Assembly: GCF_003710865.1 (NCBI RefSeq)
Contig: NZ_RHHO01000002.1
Coordinates: 62,001 to 126,000 of the forward strand
Length of the DNA: 64,000 bases
Source: Brevibacillus borstelensis
GTDB taxonomy: Bacteria; Bacillota; Bacilli; Brevibacillales; Brevibacillaceae
Direction of reading: 5' to 3'
The translations under genes and the position numbers were made by a program. This document shows, piece after piece, positions 9,069 to 18,628 of the stretch; the stretch's first letter is position 1, and the number at the start of each line of letters is the position of its first letter. Below the pieces are notes generated by a model. The model had not been told where the DNA came from, did not search any database, and saw only the letters and a list, made by a program, of their open reading frames with translations.

Positions 9069-10295
9069 GTGAAAATTCTCGTCCAGAAATTCGGTGGATC
9101 TTCACTGACAACAGAAGATTGCCGGATCAGGGCTATTACGCATATAAAAAGAGCAATCGACGAAGGCTATGCCCTCGTCGTTGTCGTGTCAGCGATGGGG
9201 CGCAAGGGCGATCCCTACGCGACTGACACATTGCTGCAGCTCATTCGCAGCAACGGGAACGGTTTGCCCAAAAGAGAGACGGATCTGTTGATGCACACGG
9301 GTGAAATCATCTCGGCAACGGTCATGTGCAGCATGCTGAATGCCGAGGGAATACACGCGACGATTTTGACAGGCGGGCAGGCGAATATTGTCACCAGCGA
9401 TGATTTTACTAATGCGCAGATCGAGACGATTGAACCAAAGCGAATCTTGCAGGAGCTGGAAGCCGGGAAAGTGGTTATCGTTCCCGGTTTTCAGGGACGG
9501 ACGCCGGATTGGGAAATTACGACGCTCGGCCGAGGAGGAAGCGACACGACGGCAACAGCTCTAGGCGTCGCGCTCCATGCCGAAATGGTAGACATTTTCA
9601 CTGATGTGAACGGAATCATGACGGCTGATCCACGGATTGTGGATGAGGCCCAGCCGCTGGCGACGGTTACGTATTCGGAAATCTGCAACATGGCACATCT
9701 GGGGGCGAAGGTTATCCATCCGCGTGCTGTCGAGATTGCCATGCAGGCAAATGTCCCCATTCGTGTCCGATCCACTTTTTCGGATGATCCAGGTACACTG
9801 GTTACCAACCTTTTGAAGATTGGTCGAATGGGGTACACTGTACATGATCGGCTGGTCATGGGGATCGCGCATGTCCCGAATATTACGCAAATCAAAGTCG
9901 CCAACAAGGATGGCCGTTACGATACGCAGCTGCAGGTATTCAAGGCGATGGCCAAGAATGACATCAGTGTCGACTTCATCAACGTGAATCCGTTGGGTGT
10001 CGCGTATACGGTCCATGATGAAATGGGAGAAAAGGCTTCCCGCATCTTGACGGATATGGGATACGAGCCTCAGTTATTGCCGCATTGCGCAAAGGTCTCT
10101 GTAATCGGTGCGGGGATGACGGGCGTTCCCGGTGTCATGGCTCAGATTGTGGAAGCTTTGACGCACGAGGACATTCCCATTCTGCAGTCTGCTGACTCCC
10201 ATACGACCATTTGGGTTCTGGTGCACGAGGAAGACATGGTACGGGCCGTTCGCGCCCTGCATCATCAATTCCAACTGCATACCGGACACTTATAG
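9069..10295 (+). CDS. dapG: Aspartokinase I (diaminopimelate-sensitive type)
   Basis: Phosphorylates aspartate, the first step of the aspartate pathway. GTG start with GGGGAGAGG upstream. The kinase domain opens with VQKFGGSSLT and carries GFQGRTPDWEITTLGRGGSDTTA. Two C-terminal ACT regulatory domains (about 265-400) include VDFINVNPLGVAYTV. In B. subtilis the paralogue in this position is DapG, which is inhibited by meso-diaminopimelate; the assignment among isozymes rests on synteny. Confidence 0.95.
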   Translation: MKILVQKFGGSSLTTEDCRIRAITHIKRAIDEGYALVVVVSAMGRKGDPYATDTLLQLIRSNGNGLPKRETDLLMHTGEIISATVMCSMLNAEGIHATILTGGQANIVTSDDFTNAQIETIEPKRILQELEAGKVVIVPGFQGRTPDWEITTLGRGGSDTTATALGVALHAEMVDIFTDVNGIMTADPRIVDEAQPLATVTYSEICNMAHLGAKVIHPRAVEIAMQANVPIRVRSTFSDDPGTLVTNLLKIGRMGYTVHDRLVMGIAHVPNITQIKVANKDGRYDTQLQVFKAMAKNDISVDFINVNPLGVAYTVHDEMGEKASRILTDMGYEPQLLPHCAKVSVIGAGMTGVPGVMAQIVEALTHEDIPILQSADSHTTIWVLVHEEDMVRAVRALHHQFQLHTGHL

Positions 10296-10342
10296 CAGCT
10301 ATGACATTATACATGTGAGAATAGACAGAGGAGTTGGGGGCA

Positions 10343-11209
10343 GTGGCACGTTTTGGCCGATTGGTTACCGCGATGGTAACTCCTTTCAATCAACAACTGG
10401 AAATCGATTATGAACAAACCGAGCGTCTTATTGATCATTTGCTGGCCACCGGGACGGATGCGGTAGTAGTAAGCGGGACAACGGGCGAGTCGCCGACGCT
10501 GTCCGCCAGGGAAAAGCTGGATTTGTTCAAGCATGTCGTGTCCTATGCAAAAGGGAAATGCCATATTATTGCCGGTACAGGCAGCAACAATACGGCGGCG
10601 AGCATCGAGTTTACGAAAGAGGTTGAAAAGATCGGCGTTGACGCAGTCATGCTCGTCACTCCGTATTACAGCCGTCCTTCCCAGGAAGGAATATATCAGC
10701 ACTTCAAGGCTCTTGCCGAGTCTACCAAGCTGCCAGTCATGCTGTACAATGTTCCCGGCCGTACGAGTGTAAACATGACAGCAGAGACTACTCTCCGGCT
10801 CGCGCAATTGCCCAATGTGGTTTGCGTGAAAGAAGCATCCGGCAACCTGTCTCAAATGGCATCCATCATTGAGCATGCGCCGGAAGGGTTTGAGCTGTAC
10901 AGCGGGGATGACGGGTTGACACTTCCGGTACTGTCTATCGGGGGCGTAGGCATCGTCAGCGTGGCCAGCCACGTGGTAGGTGCACAAATGTCCGAGATGA
11001 TGTCCGCGTTTTTCCGTGGAGAGCATGCACAGGCAGCGGCTATTCATCGCAAACTCCTGCCTGTATTTGAAGGCTTGTTTGCCTATCCCAGCCCAGGACC
11101 GGTCAAAGCGGCCCTGGAGAAGCTCGGAGTACAGACCGGTGGCGTTCGGTTGCCATTGGTCGATTTGACCGAAGAAGAAAAAGCGTTTGTCCATTCGCTG
11201 TTGGGATAA
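10343..11209 (+). CDS. dapA: 4-hydroxy-tetrahydrodipicolinate synthase
   Basis: A class I aldolase condensing pyruvate with aspartate semialdehyde; its product feeds lysine, peptidoglycan and, through DpaAB, spore dipicolinate. GTG 10343 is chosen as the start because AGAGGAG lies 9 nt upstream; a TTG at 10334 directly abuts that site. 288 residues. Seen: VVSGTTGESPTLS, the catalytic Tyr in LYNVPGRT and the Schiff-base Lys in VCVKEASGNL. Confidence 0.96.
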   Translation: MARFGRLVTAMVTPFNQQLEIDYEQTERLIDHLLATGTDAVVVSGTTGESPTLSAREKLDLFKHVVSYAKGKCHIIAGTGSNNTAASIEFTKEVEKIGVDAVMLVTPYYSRPSQEGIYQHFKALAESTKLPVMLYNVPGRTSVNMTAETTLRLAQLPNVVCVKEASGNLSQMASIIEHAPEGFELYSGDDGLTLPVLSIGGVGIVSVASHVVGAQMSEMMSAFFRGEHAQAAAIHRKLLPVFEGLFAYPSPGPVKAALEKLGVQTGGVRLPLVDLTEEEKAFVHSLLG

Positions 11210-11221
11210 AACAGCGAACCA

Positions 11222-11252
11222 AAAACGGGAGCCGCTCCAAGGCTCCCGTTTT
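11222..11252. terminator. Bidirectional terminator between dapA and the ger operon
   Basis: AAAACGGGAGCC-GCTCCAA-GGCTCCCGTTTT, with A and T tracts on both sides. It serves dapA on the plus strand and the converging germination operon on the minus strand. Confidence 0.85.
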
Positions 11253-11270
11253 GCTGTTTCGCTTCTGTTC

Positions 11271-11483
11271 TCAGACCAGCAAGGGACTGAACATCCAGTG
11301 AAGGAAAAGAACCAGCACTCCCAGACTGATGTTGATCCAGCCGAGGAGCTTTGCGGCTCGTCGTTCTCTCTTCATGTTTGCCGCCCGGTAAGTCTCGGAG
11401 TCGATCAGAAGGACGAATATGCCGGTAGCTATCGTCAGAAACACTACATAGTAGATGTACCCGAGATGCAGGGAGAAACTCAT
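11271..11483 (-). CDS. Small two-helix membrane protein at the end of the ger operon
   Basis: 70 residues with two hydrophobic helices (IYYVVFLTIATGIFVLLI and INISLGVLVLFLHWM) separated by a basic, Arg/Lys-rich loop. It is the last gene of the leftward gerA-gerB-gerC unit, 11 bp after gerC. Small membrane proteins (GerD/GerX-like or CLC_0170-type) accompany many germinant-receptor operons. The exact family is not established from sequence alone. Confidence 0.7.
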   Translation of the reverse strand: MSFSLHLGYIYYVVFLTIATGIFVLLIDSETYRAANMKRERRAAKLLGWINISLGVLVLFLHWMFSPLLV

Positions 11484-11494
11484 GTATTGACCTC

Positions 11495-12721
11495 CTAACC
11501 CAGCCTCATTCCGACGCGGCGTATTGTGGTCGTAAAGTTGATCTCCACATCCAACTCCTTAAATTTCTTCCGCCAGTTTTCTTTCGTTTTGATGTGGGTA
11601 TTCCAGTAATCGGGGAGCTTGGCCCGAACGTGCTCTCCAAAGCCGAATATATCTGATCCGTTCTTTTGGGTCATGGCAAGAATATTTTTAATGGTATTTT
11701 TGCCACGGTCCGATACTTCGGCAGAGATGTCTTTTAACAGGCCTGGCTGATTCAAAGACCGGGTATTTTTTGTCTTTTCAACGATATCAGCTTCCACGTG
11801 GATAAAGAGCTTGATCTTTGGCTGTCCATGATCCAGTACGGCGTCAATTTGCGCGTCGCGAGAGCGGGAGCGGACCAATACGCTTCCCGGTTGGCCGGGG
11901 ACAGGAGTAAAAGCGGAATAGCCTCCTTGTTTGATTCCCATCACTGCCATATAAAACCCAATTTCTAAAGGCTGGAGAACCCCGACCATCCGATCTCCTT
12001 GAAAATATGCCATCCCCGAGATTTCGGTGTTTTCATGCCGTTTTACTTCAACGACTGGCAAAAACGGTTCTTGGCCCAATTTGGAAGAGGCGCTCCAAAA
12101 TAGGCCGAGGAACGCTCGTGGAAACTTGCCCAGAGAAACGGCGTTTTCCATCATGGCCGAAAGATAGAGCGTAGGGATGCGTTCCAGTTGCGGTGAGCTC
12201 TCCATGACCTTTGAGGCTCTGCCATTGGAGATGATCATCCATGCAGTACGGCGTACTTCAGGATTTCGGCGCAAATAATCGTTAAGATCGCCAAGACCTT
12301 TGCGGGCAACTTCATTGCTGACGATAATGACTCGCAAATGACCGAAAAAAAGTCGATCCGCAATTTCTTGCTGGAGGTTCAGGATCGCGTCATCCAATGT
12401 ATGACCGACGGTGCTGACGAGCCAGACCGGCTTTTGCGAACCGTTGCTTCCGCTTTCCGGCCCGAGAGGAATTCTTCCCGGTACAGCAATTTGTGCCGTA
12501 ATCTGGATCAGCTTTTTGTTCGGCTCCGGGAAGATACCGGTCATATGGTTTACTTCGGATTCATGCATCTGTTGGTTATCTTCGGATACGTCAATGGCGA
12601 TTCCGAGAATGTTGGCTCTCGTCTCGATCTCGGTTCTGTCCCAACATCCTGTCAGAAAAGGCAGGAGCAGAGCGAGTATCAAAACGATATTAAGGTGTTT
12701 TTTGTGCGTGTTCCCGATCAT
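11495..12721 (-). CDS. gerC: Ger(x)C-family spore germination lipoprotein
   Basis: The C subunit of a nutrient germinant receptor, anchored to the spore inner membrane by lipid. The signal peptide ends in the lipobox LTGC (residues 24-27), followed by WDRTEIETRANILGIAID, typical of the family. 408 residues. The C-terminal half ends in the usual YWNTHIKTKENWRKKF region. AGGGAGGATC precedes the ATG; its start overlaps the end of gerB. Which nutrient is sensed cannot be read from the sequence. Confidence 0.92.
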   Translation of the reverse strand: MIGNTHKKHLNIVLILALLLPFLTGCWDRTEIETRANILGIAIDVSEDNQQMHESEVNHMTGIFPEPNKKLIQITAQIAVPGRIPLGPESGSNGSQKPVWLVSTVGHTLDDAILNLQQEIADRLFFGHLRVIIVSNEVARKGLGDLNDYLRRNPEVRRTAWMIISNGRASKVMESSPQLERIPTLYLSAMMENAVSLGKFPRAFLGLFWSASSKLGQEPFLPVVEVKRHENTEISGMAYFQGDRMVGVLQPLEIGFYMAVMGIKQGGYSAFTPVPGQPGSVLVRSRSRDAQIDAVLDHGQPKIKLFIHVEADIVEKTKNTRSLNQPGLLKDISAEVSDRGKNTIKNILAMTQKNGSDIFGFGEHVRAKLPDYWNTHIKTKENWRKKFKELDVEINFTTTIRRVGMRLG

Positions 12722-13811
12722 GTTGATCCTCCCTTTTCTTGCGTAAAATGGCGATAATCAACAGGACTGCGGGGTAACCGATGGTGATGATGAGTCCGTA
12801 CAGACCGATAGTAAGGATAAATCGGTACGTATCCATAACATTTTGCGGCACCATGGCCAGCACGAAGACGATCGGCAACAGAAACAGCGAAAACATCTTG
12901 TGATCTCTGAGGCGAAGCAGATTGCTCAGCGAATGGATCGTAAAGTAGTAGGTGGAAAACAGGGTCGTAAATACAGCCGTTACCCAAACAGCCAGAAACA
13001 AAATATCCAACCGCTCCAGGACATTGGCCGGGAGTGAGGTCATTCGGGCCAGTTCAAGGGTGGGCCAAATGAGCATCTTTGTCTCCTCGGCTCCAAAGAT
13101 CGCCACGCTGGCAATCACGATCAACAGGTAGAGACCGCCTGAGACGATAATCGCCAGCACACAGGCGATCGATGTTCTCGCCGGATGTCGCATGGACGGA
13201 ATGATCATGGTGACGATAAATGAACCTTGAAACAGAGCTGCAATGGTCAAGCTGCCGTAAAACCAGTGGCCTTTATGAACCGGGGCGATGGGCTGCAAAT
13301 TAATCAACTCTGCGTTTTGCAGCGACAATGCGACGATTAATAGTCCCGGAGCCAAAATAAAAGGCAGGTAGAAGAGATGGATGTAAGAGAATGTGCTCAG
13401 GTCGTTTCGGCAAGAGATCGCCGCTAAGGCAAGCATGACAATGACAGTGACCTCCAATGGAGTATTTCTGAGCACAGCAGTGACGACGACTTCTCCGAAT
13501 TCTCGGGCTGTCAGAGCGGACAGCACGGCAAAAAAGAAGATAATCGCGACACTCCCGACCCTGCCTATCCAGACGCCGAGAATGTCTTCGCTATAGTGAA
13601 TGATCGATTTGCGGGGAAAGCGTTTCCCCAAAGCCGCCAGGATACCCAAGGAAAAAAGGGCGATCATGGTTCCGATAAAGGTAAGGAGCGGGGCGCCGGT
13701 ATCTACCGCTTTTACGGCGATGACCGGCAAGGAAAGAACCCCGACTCCGATGATGGTACTGATCAACACTGCTGCTGCCTGTAAAAAGGTGATCTCACGT
13801 GGAGTCTCCAT
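12690..13811 (-). CDS. gerB: GerAB/ArcD-type spore germination transporter subunit
   Basis: The B subunit of the germinant receptor, an amino-acid-permease-like protein with about ten membrane helices (for example LQAAAVLISTIIGVGVLSLPVIA near the N-terminus). ATG 13811 is preferred over an upstream in-frame ATG at 13853 because GGGAGGA and AGGAGGTG lie just before it. It overlaps the end of gerA by 17 bp, which supports one transcript gerA-gerB-gerC. Confidence 0.9.
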   Translation of the reverse strand: METPREITFLQAAAVLISTIIGVGVLSLPVIAVKAVDTGAPLLTFIGTMIALFSLGILAALGKRFPRKSIIHYSEDILGVWIGRVGSVAIIFFFAVLSALTAREFGEVVVTAVLRNTPLEVTVIVMLALAAISCRNDLSTFSYIHLFYLPFILAPGLLIVALSLQNAELINLQPIAPVHKGHWFYGSLTIAALFQGSFIVTMIIPSMRHPARTSIACVLAIIVSGGLYLLIVIASVAIFGAEETKMLIWPTLELARMTSLPANVLERLDILFLAVWVTAVFTTLFSTYYFTIHSLSNLLRLRDHKMFSLFLLPIVFVLAMVPQNVMDTYRFILTIGLYGLIITIGYPAVLLIIAILRKKREDQHDREHAQKTP

Positions 13812-15454
13812 CCGAATCCTCCCACCTCCTATTTCCGACAGAAACCGGATCAAGCGTATTATGTGGTCTGGGCTCGATTACCTGGGACTTTGTCTCGATA
13901 CGATTAGGATCTAGAGGGTGCAAGAGTTCAGGACGCTTGCGGGAAAGCCAAAAGGGACCACGCACTGCCGTATCCTTCATCCCCTGCCATTGGCCAGGCA
14001 CGAGAGGACTCATGTAAGGTATCCCAAAAGACCGCAGAGAAAGCATGTGGTTTACGATCAGAATCAAGCCAACCATGACCCCATAAAGCCCAAAGATTCC
14101 CCCCAGGATAATCAGCGGAAAACGAAGAAGTCGCAGGGCCAGAGCCATGTCATATGCTGGCGTGGCAAACGACCCGATGGTAGTAAGAGCGATAACAACG
14201 ACGGTAATCGGGCTGGCAAACCCTGCTGATACGGCAGCTTGTCCGATCACAAGCACTCCGACGATCGACAGTGCGCCTCCGACCTGCTGAGGCAGCCTGA
14301 TCGTCGCTTCCCGCAAAACTTCCATGGAGATTTCCATGATCAGCACTTCTACGAGGGACGGAAAAGGGACCCCTGCGCGACCACCGGCAACAGCAACGGC
14401 GAACTCGGTCGGGATCAACTCGGGATTGAAAGAAATAACAGAAACATATAAAGATGGAAAAAATTAAGGAAAACAGAAGGGCTACCAGGCGCGATAGCCG
14501 GACAAAGCTGGATAGCACGAACCGTTCGGAATAGTCATCGACAGATTGATAAAATTGGCTGAACACAGCTGGGGCTATCAAGGCAAAAGGGCAGCCGTCG
14601 ACGAGAATAATCACTCTGCCTTCCAGCAAGTTGGCCACACATTTGTCCGGGCGCTCCGTATTTTGTATTTGCGGGAACGGTGAAAAATGGTGATCTTCGA
14701 TGAACTGTTCCAAATAGCCGGAATCGATCACGCCGTCGATGTCAATTCGCTGCAGTCTGTCTATCACCTCTTTAGCGAGTGCAGGATTGCACACATCCCG
14801 CAGATAACAGACTGCCACTTTCGTCTTTGTCCTTCGACCGATCTGAACGGTTTTGACGAGCAAATCCACGGAAGGAAGCCGGTTTCGCAGGAGGGCAAGA
14901 TTCACGCCAAGGCTTTCGATAAAGCCTTCCCGGGAACCGCGGATCACTTGCTCCGTTTCGGGCTGACTGATAGCACGGTGCTCGACTTTGCTGGAACCCG
15001 AAATGATTGCTCTATCGAATCCGTCGATGATAATCACGACTTGACCGGACAAAACCTGCTCGACCAGGGAGCGAATCTCATGTTGGGTAGATACGTTCCC
15101 TCCGATCAGGATGTCATTTGTGATCATGGTGAGCAATTCATCTTTATCAACAATTCCGTTTTCATCCTGCGTACCGTTTTTTTGGAGGAGCGGACGCAGG
15201 ATGTCTTCTTTCATTTCCCGTTGATTCGTAAGGTGCTCCAAGTAGAGTAGTGCTGCCGGAAAGCGGCCAAACACATCAAACCGACGAATCTTGAAGTCGT
15301 CGGTGTCTCCAAATGTCTGCCTCATGTAAGCAAGCGTCTCTTCGAGATTGGCGGTTAACCGCCGATTGTCAGCGAAGGAAGAGCCTGACGTGGCCTCGGG
15401 AGAAGAGAGCTTCTGAGTCTCTTTCCTGTACTTTAGCCTCTGCCACACAGACAT
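13795..15454 (-). pseudogene. gerA: Spore germination receptor subunit A, frameshifted
   Basis: Two overlapping minus-strand frames together make a full GerA-family protein (about 552 residues). The N-terminal part (to about 14460) has the soluble domain with EQVLSGQVVIIIDG and EGRVIILVDGCPFALIAP. The C-terminal part (from about 14440) has IPTEFAVAVAGGRAGVPFPSLVEVLIMEI and the membrane helices. The frames join if one base is removed from the run of six A at 14458-14463 (plus strand). This is one homopolymer indel: a real null allele, a reversible phase switch, or a sequencing error. The start ATG 15454 is preferred: AAAGGAG is 9 nt upstream, while ATG 15463 touches the site. Confidence 0.85.
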
Positions 15455-15486
15455 GCGGGCCATCTCCTTTTCGGCAAGTTATCCTA

Positions 15487-15515
15487 TAGTCTGTCAGATT
15501 CCCGCCAATTCATTC
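15487..15515 (-). promoter_or_regulatory. Possible forespore sigma-G promoter of the ger operon
   Basis: On the minus strand GAATG (15511-15515) and CAGACTA (15487-15493) are separated by 17 bp, close to the sigma-G pattern GNATA / CATNNTA. Receptor operons are normally sigma-G controlled. The match is partial. Confidence 0.35.
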
Positions 15516-15570
15516 TGGTAGGTGCTCTTTTTTATTCTGGAAAATGACTTTTCCGGGTGGTTGTTTTTTC

Positions 15571-15600
15571 TTGTGTTCCACTTTTCGATTCGGGTATAAT
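15571..15600 (+). promoter_or_regulatory. Sigma-A-type promoter of rnjB
   Basis: TTGTGT (15571-15576), 18-bp spacer, TATAAT (15595-15600), extended by GGG directly upstream. It is about 70 bp before the rnjB start, so rnjB is transcribed independently of dapA. Confidence 0.6.
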
Positions 15601-15667
15601 GAATCTAAGTGATTTGGGGCGGTTAATTTGAGTGTGAAAGACAACTAAATATAGGAGGTTACACGTT

Positions 15668-17344
15668 TTGGCAAAATCGAATCACTCTGTTCTCATTTTC
15701 GCCCTGGGCGGAGTAGGCGAAATTGGGAAAAATATGTACGTAGTCCAATGCGACGATGAAATTGTGGTCATCGACGCCGGATTAAAATTCCCAGAGGAGG
15801 AAATGCTGGGAATTGATATGGTAATCCCGGACATTACGTACCTGGAGGAAAATCGCGACAAAGTTCGCGGTATTATTGTTACGCACGGACACGAGGATCA
15901 CATCGGCGGACTTAGCTATGTGCTAAAACGTTTGAAGGTACCGGTATATGCGACAAAATTGACGCTGGGTCTGATTGAAGCAAAATTAAAAGAAGCGGGT
16001 ATTCTAAACGATACAAAGCGCATTTTAATTAACAGCGACTCGGAAGTTGATTTCGGGAACATGAAGGCGACGTTTTTCCGCGTCAACCACAGTATCCCGG
16101 ACAGCGTAGGCGTTTGTCTGGAAACCCCTGAAGGATACGTAGTGCATACGGGGGACTTCAAATTTGATCAGACACCGGTAAACAATCAACAGGCTGATTT
16201 GGCCAAGATGGCCATGATCGGTGACCGTGGCGTATTATGTCTGCTGTCGGACAGCACCAATGCCGAGCGGCCCGGTTTTACCGGCTCGGAGCGTTCTGTC
16301 GGTGTTGCGATCAAGGATGTGTTCAGCAAAGCGGAAGGACGGATCATCGTTTCCACTTTTGCATCCAACGTTCACCGGATTCAGCAGGTAGTCGATGCTG
16401 CGACCGAATATCGTCGCAAGATCGCTGTCGTGGGCAGGAGCATGCAAAACGTCATCCATATCAGTAAGGATCTGGGGTACCTCAACGTGCCTGAAGGTCT
16501 GTTCATCGATACGGATGAAGTGAACAAGCTTCCTGCCGAGCAAGTAGTCATTTTATCCACTGGAAGTCAAGGGGAGCCGATGTCCGCGCTCACTCGTATG
16601 GCCCGATCCGCCCATCGGAAAATCGATATTCTTCCAGGGGACACAGTAGTAATCGCAGCTACACCTATTCCTGGCAATGAAAAATACGTAGCACGCACCA
16701 TCGATCAATTGTCCCGGATTGGCGCTGAGGTGATTTACGGCGGGCACGGTCCGAATGGCGCTGTGCACGTTTCCGGTCACGGCAGTCAAGAAGAGCTTCG
16801 TCTGATGTTGAATCTCATGAAGCCAAAGTACTTTATCCCGATTCACGGCGAGTTCCGCATGCTGAGAATGCACGCCATGTTGGCAGAACAGGTGGGAGTT
16901 CCAAGTGAGAACATTTTCCTGTTGGACAACGGTGACACAGTGGAAATCTCCGGGGGAAAAGCACGGTTTGGGCCAAAGGTCAACGCTGGCAATGTCTTGA
17001 TTGACGGCCTTGGTGTCGGCGATGTAGGAAATATTGTTCTTCGGGACCGCAAATTACTGTCACAAGATGGAATTCTGGTAGTTGTCGTTACACTCAGCAA
17101 ACAAAATGGTACGATTTTGTCCGGTCCAGACATCATTTCCCGCGGATTTGTCTATGTTCGGGAATCTGAAGAGCTGTTGGACGAGGCAAATCGCATCGTC
17201 ACCCAAACACTTGTAAAATGCATGGAAGAAAATGTGAATGAATGGTCTTCTTTGAAAAATAACGTCAAGGAAGCCTTGGGCCGTTTCTTGTACGATCAAA
17301 CCCGCCGTCGTCCAATGATCTTGCCCATCATCATGGAAGTGTAA
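15668..17344 (+). CDS. rnjB: Ribonuclease J, RnjB-type
   Basis: A metallo-beta-lactamase/beta-CASP RNase with 5'-3' exo- and endonuclease activity in mRNA turnover. 558 residues. The start is TTG 15668, with AGGAGG 9 nt upstream. The zinc motif HGHEDHIGG is near residue 76, with SHGSQEELRLMLN-type beta-CASP elements (HVSGHGSQEEL, FIPIHGEFRML). Its position between dapA and tepA matches RnjB (YmfA) of Bacillus. The prophage is inserted at its final codons: the gene still ends ILPIIMEV-stop, with the last bases probably provided by the phage. Confidence 0.95.
   Translation: MAKSNHSVLIFALGGVGEIGKNMYVVQCDDEIVVIDAGLKFPEEEMLGIDMVIPDITYLEENRDKVRGIIVTHGHEDHIGGLSYVLKRLKVPVYATKLTLGLIEAKLKEAGILNDTKRILINSDSEVDFGNMKATFFRVNHSIPDSVGVCLETPEGYVVHTGDFKFDQTPVNNQQADLAKMAMIGDRGVLCLLSDSTNAERPGFTGSERSVGVAIKDVFSKAEGRIIVSTFASNVHRIQQVVDAATEYRRKIAVVGRSMQNVIHISKDLGYLNVPEGLFIDTDEVNKLPAEQVVILSTGSQGEPMSALTRMARSAHRKIDILPGDTVVIAATPIPGNEKYVARTIDQLSRIGAEVIYGGHGPNGAVHVSGHGSQEELRLMLNLMKPKYFIPIHGEFRMLRMHAMLAEQVGVPSENIFLLDNGDTVEISGGKARFGPKVNAGNVLIDGLGVGDVGNIVLRDRKLLSQDGILVVVVTLSKQNGTILSGPDIISRGFVYVRESEELLDEANRIVTQTLVKCMEENVNEWSSLKNNVKEALGRFLYDQTRRRPMILPIIMEV
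17333..17340 (+). other. Candidate attL core within the rnjB stop region
   Basis: ATGGAAGT followed by GTAA, encoding Met-Glu-Val-stop of rnjB. The same 8 bases followed by TTAA occur at 57461. Inside the prophage the core is followed by arm-type repeats (17427-17445). Confidence 0.45.
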
Positions 17345-17369
17345 TTTAACATTTCAAGATAACATTCGT

Positions 17370-17395
17370 GGAACCCTTGGTACATCAGGGGTTCC
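17370..17395. terminator. Inverted repeat between rnjB and the convergent integrase gene
   Basis: GGAACCC (17370-17376) and GGGTTCC (17389-17395) form a 7-bp stem with a 12-base loop, followed by a modest T-rich stretch on the plus strand. It probably acts as a terminator for rnjB in the lysogen; a role in attachment-site binding is also possible. Confidence 0.45.
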
Positions 17396-17426
17396 TGGTG
17401 TTTTCTGGGGTTGAAAACGAGGGCTC

Positions 17427-17445
17427 TGACAACCGATTGACAACC
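17427..17445 (+). repeat. Arm-type direct repeats TGACAACC, left end
   Basis: TGACAACC at 17427-17434 and 17438-17445, one helical turn apart. Copies of the same motif occur inside the right end (57324-57355). This placement suits integrase arm-binding sites. Confidence 0.5.
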
Positions 17446-17461
17446 TTTAGTTCGTTAAAGC

Positions 17462-18601
17462 TTAGACTTTGGCCCGCTTTATGGCCTGATCGAAATTTTT
17501 GGCGAGGTCCCGCTGCATTGAAGGGAGAACGTGGGCGTAGGTGTTCAGCGTGATAGTGACATCTGAGTGGCCTAATCGTTCACTCACGATTTTGGGGTTT
17601 TCACCCAACTGCAAGAGGATAGTGGCGTGGGTATGTCGGAGATCATGAAACCTGATAATAGGTATACCAGCAAACTTACAAGCGATCTTGAAATCATGAT
17701 TCACGTCGCCAGGAAGTACCGGTGTGCCTGTCCAGTTCGCCACCACCAAGTCATTATCTTCATAACCCTGGCCCAATTGGAGTTTCATTTCTTTCTGTTT
17801 GATATAATGGCTTTTCAGTTCCTGCAAAGCAAATTCTGGTACATCAATAGTGCGGATAGCTCCTCTCGTCTTAGGTTCTTGCATGACCGCTTTTCCGCCG
17901 ACATTAACAAGGGTCTGTTGGACTCGAATAAGCCCATTTTCTAAATCGCAGTCCGACCAACGAAGGCCGAGGATTTCTCCTCTTCGCATCCCGCAAAATA
18001 TAGCCAATACATACACGATATAGAACTTCTTGTTGCCGGTTTTTCTCTTCTTGATTGCTTTTAAGAACTGGTTTATTTCTTCCAAAGTCCAGGTCTGTAC
18101 CTGCTTTTTCTCGATCCGTGGTGGGGTAACAAGGGATGTGACATTTTCCTTAATCAACCCCCATTCTTTTGCTTTTCGGAGTGACTTGCTTATTACTGCA
18201 TGAATGTTTCGGATGTAGCTGGCTGACAAACCATCATCTACCTTTTTGGCGTAAAGTCTTTGAAGGTGACGCGGGCTGAGGTCTTTCAGTTTGATTTGCC
18301 CCAGTTCCGGAAGTATGTGCTTCTTCGCAAGGAAAAGGTGGAATTGATAGGTGGATGGCCGAACCGATAGCCTTACCGTGTTCTCCATGAAGTCCAGCAG
18401 ATAAGCCTCGTATGTATCCCCTGATTCTTTGAACAGCTCACCCCGCTGAAATTGTGCAATCATTTCTGCACATGCCACCTCGGCTTCTCGTTTGGTCTTG
18501 AATCCAGAACGAGTTATCTGCCGGCGTTTTCCTGATTCATCAACTCCTAAGGATACCGCAAATGACCAATTGCTACCACGTTTTCTGTAGTGTCCTTTCA
18601 C
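17462..18601 (-). CDS. int: Phage tyrosine-type integrase
   Basis: Catalyses site-specific recombination between attP and attB. An N-terminal arm-binding domain (RKRGSNWSFAVSLG, like AP2-type integrase domains) is followed by a SAM-like core-binding domain (about 60-160) and the catalytic domain: Arg in FCGMRRGEILGLRW, the H-x-x-R box in FHDLRHTHATILL, a second His in LGHSDVTITLNTYAHV, and the Tyr nucleophile in NTYAHVL. GTG 18601 is the likely start, since GGAGG lies 8 nt upstream; an ATG at 18616 would add five residues. It is transcribed towards rnjB, with attL just beyond its stop. Confidence 0.95.
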   Translation of the reverse strand: MKGHYRKRGSNWSFAVSLGVDESGKRRQITRSGFKTKREAEVACAEMIAQFQRGELFKESGDTYEAYLLDFMENTVRLSVRPSTYQFHLFLAKKHILPELGQIKLKDLSPRHLQRLYAKKVDDGLSASYIRNIHAVISKSLRKAKEWGLIKENVTSLVTPPRIEKKQVQTWTLEEINQFLKAIKKRKTGNKKFYIVYVLAIFCGMRRGEILGLRWSDCDLENGLIRVQQTLVNVGGKAVMQEPKTRGAIRTIDVPEFALQELKSHYIKQKEMKLQLGQGYEDNDLVVANWTGTPVLPGDVNHDFKIACKFAGIPIIRFHDLRHTHATILLQLGENPKIVSERLGHSDVTITLNTYAHVLPSMQRDLAKNFDQAIKRAKV

Positions 18602-18628
18602 ATCTATTACCTCCATTATGATTCTGCA

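Noticed and set aside
10307..11194. Long reverse-strand frame opposite dapA
   Set aside because: dapA has all catalytic motifs on the plus strand; the reverse frame is a codon-bias shadow.
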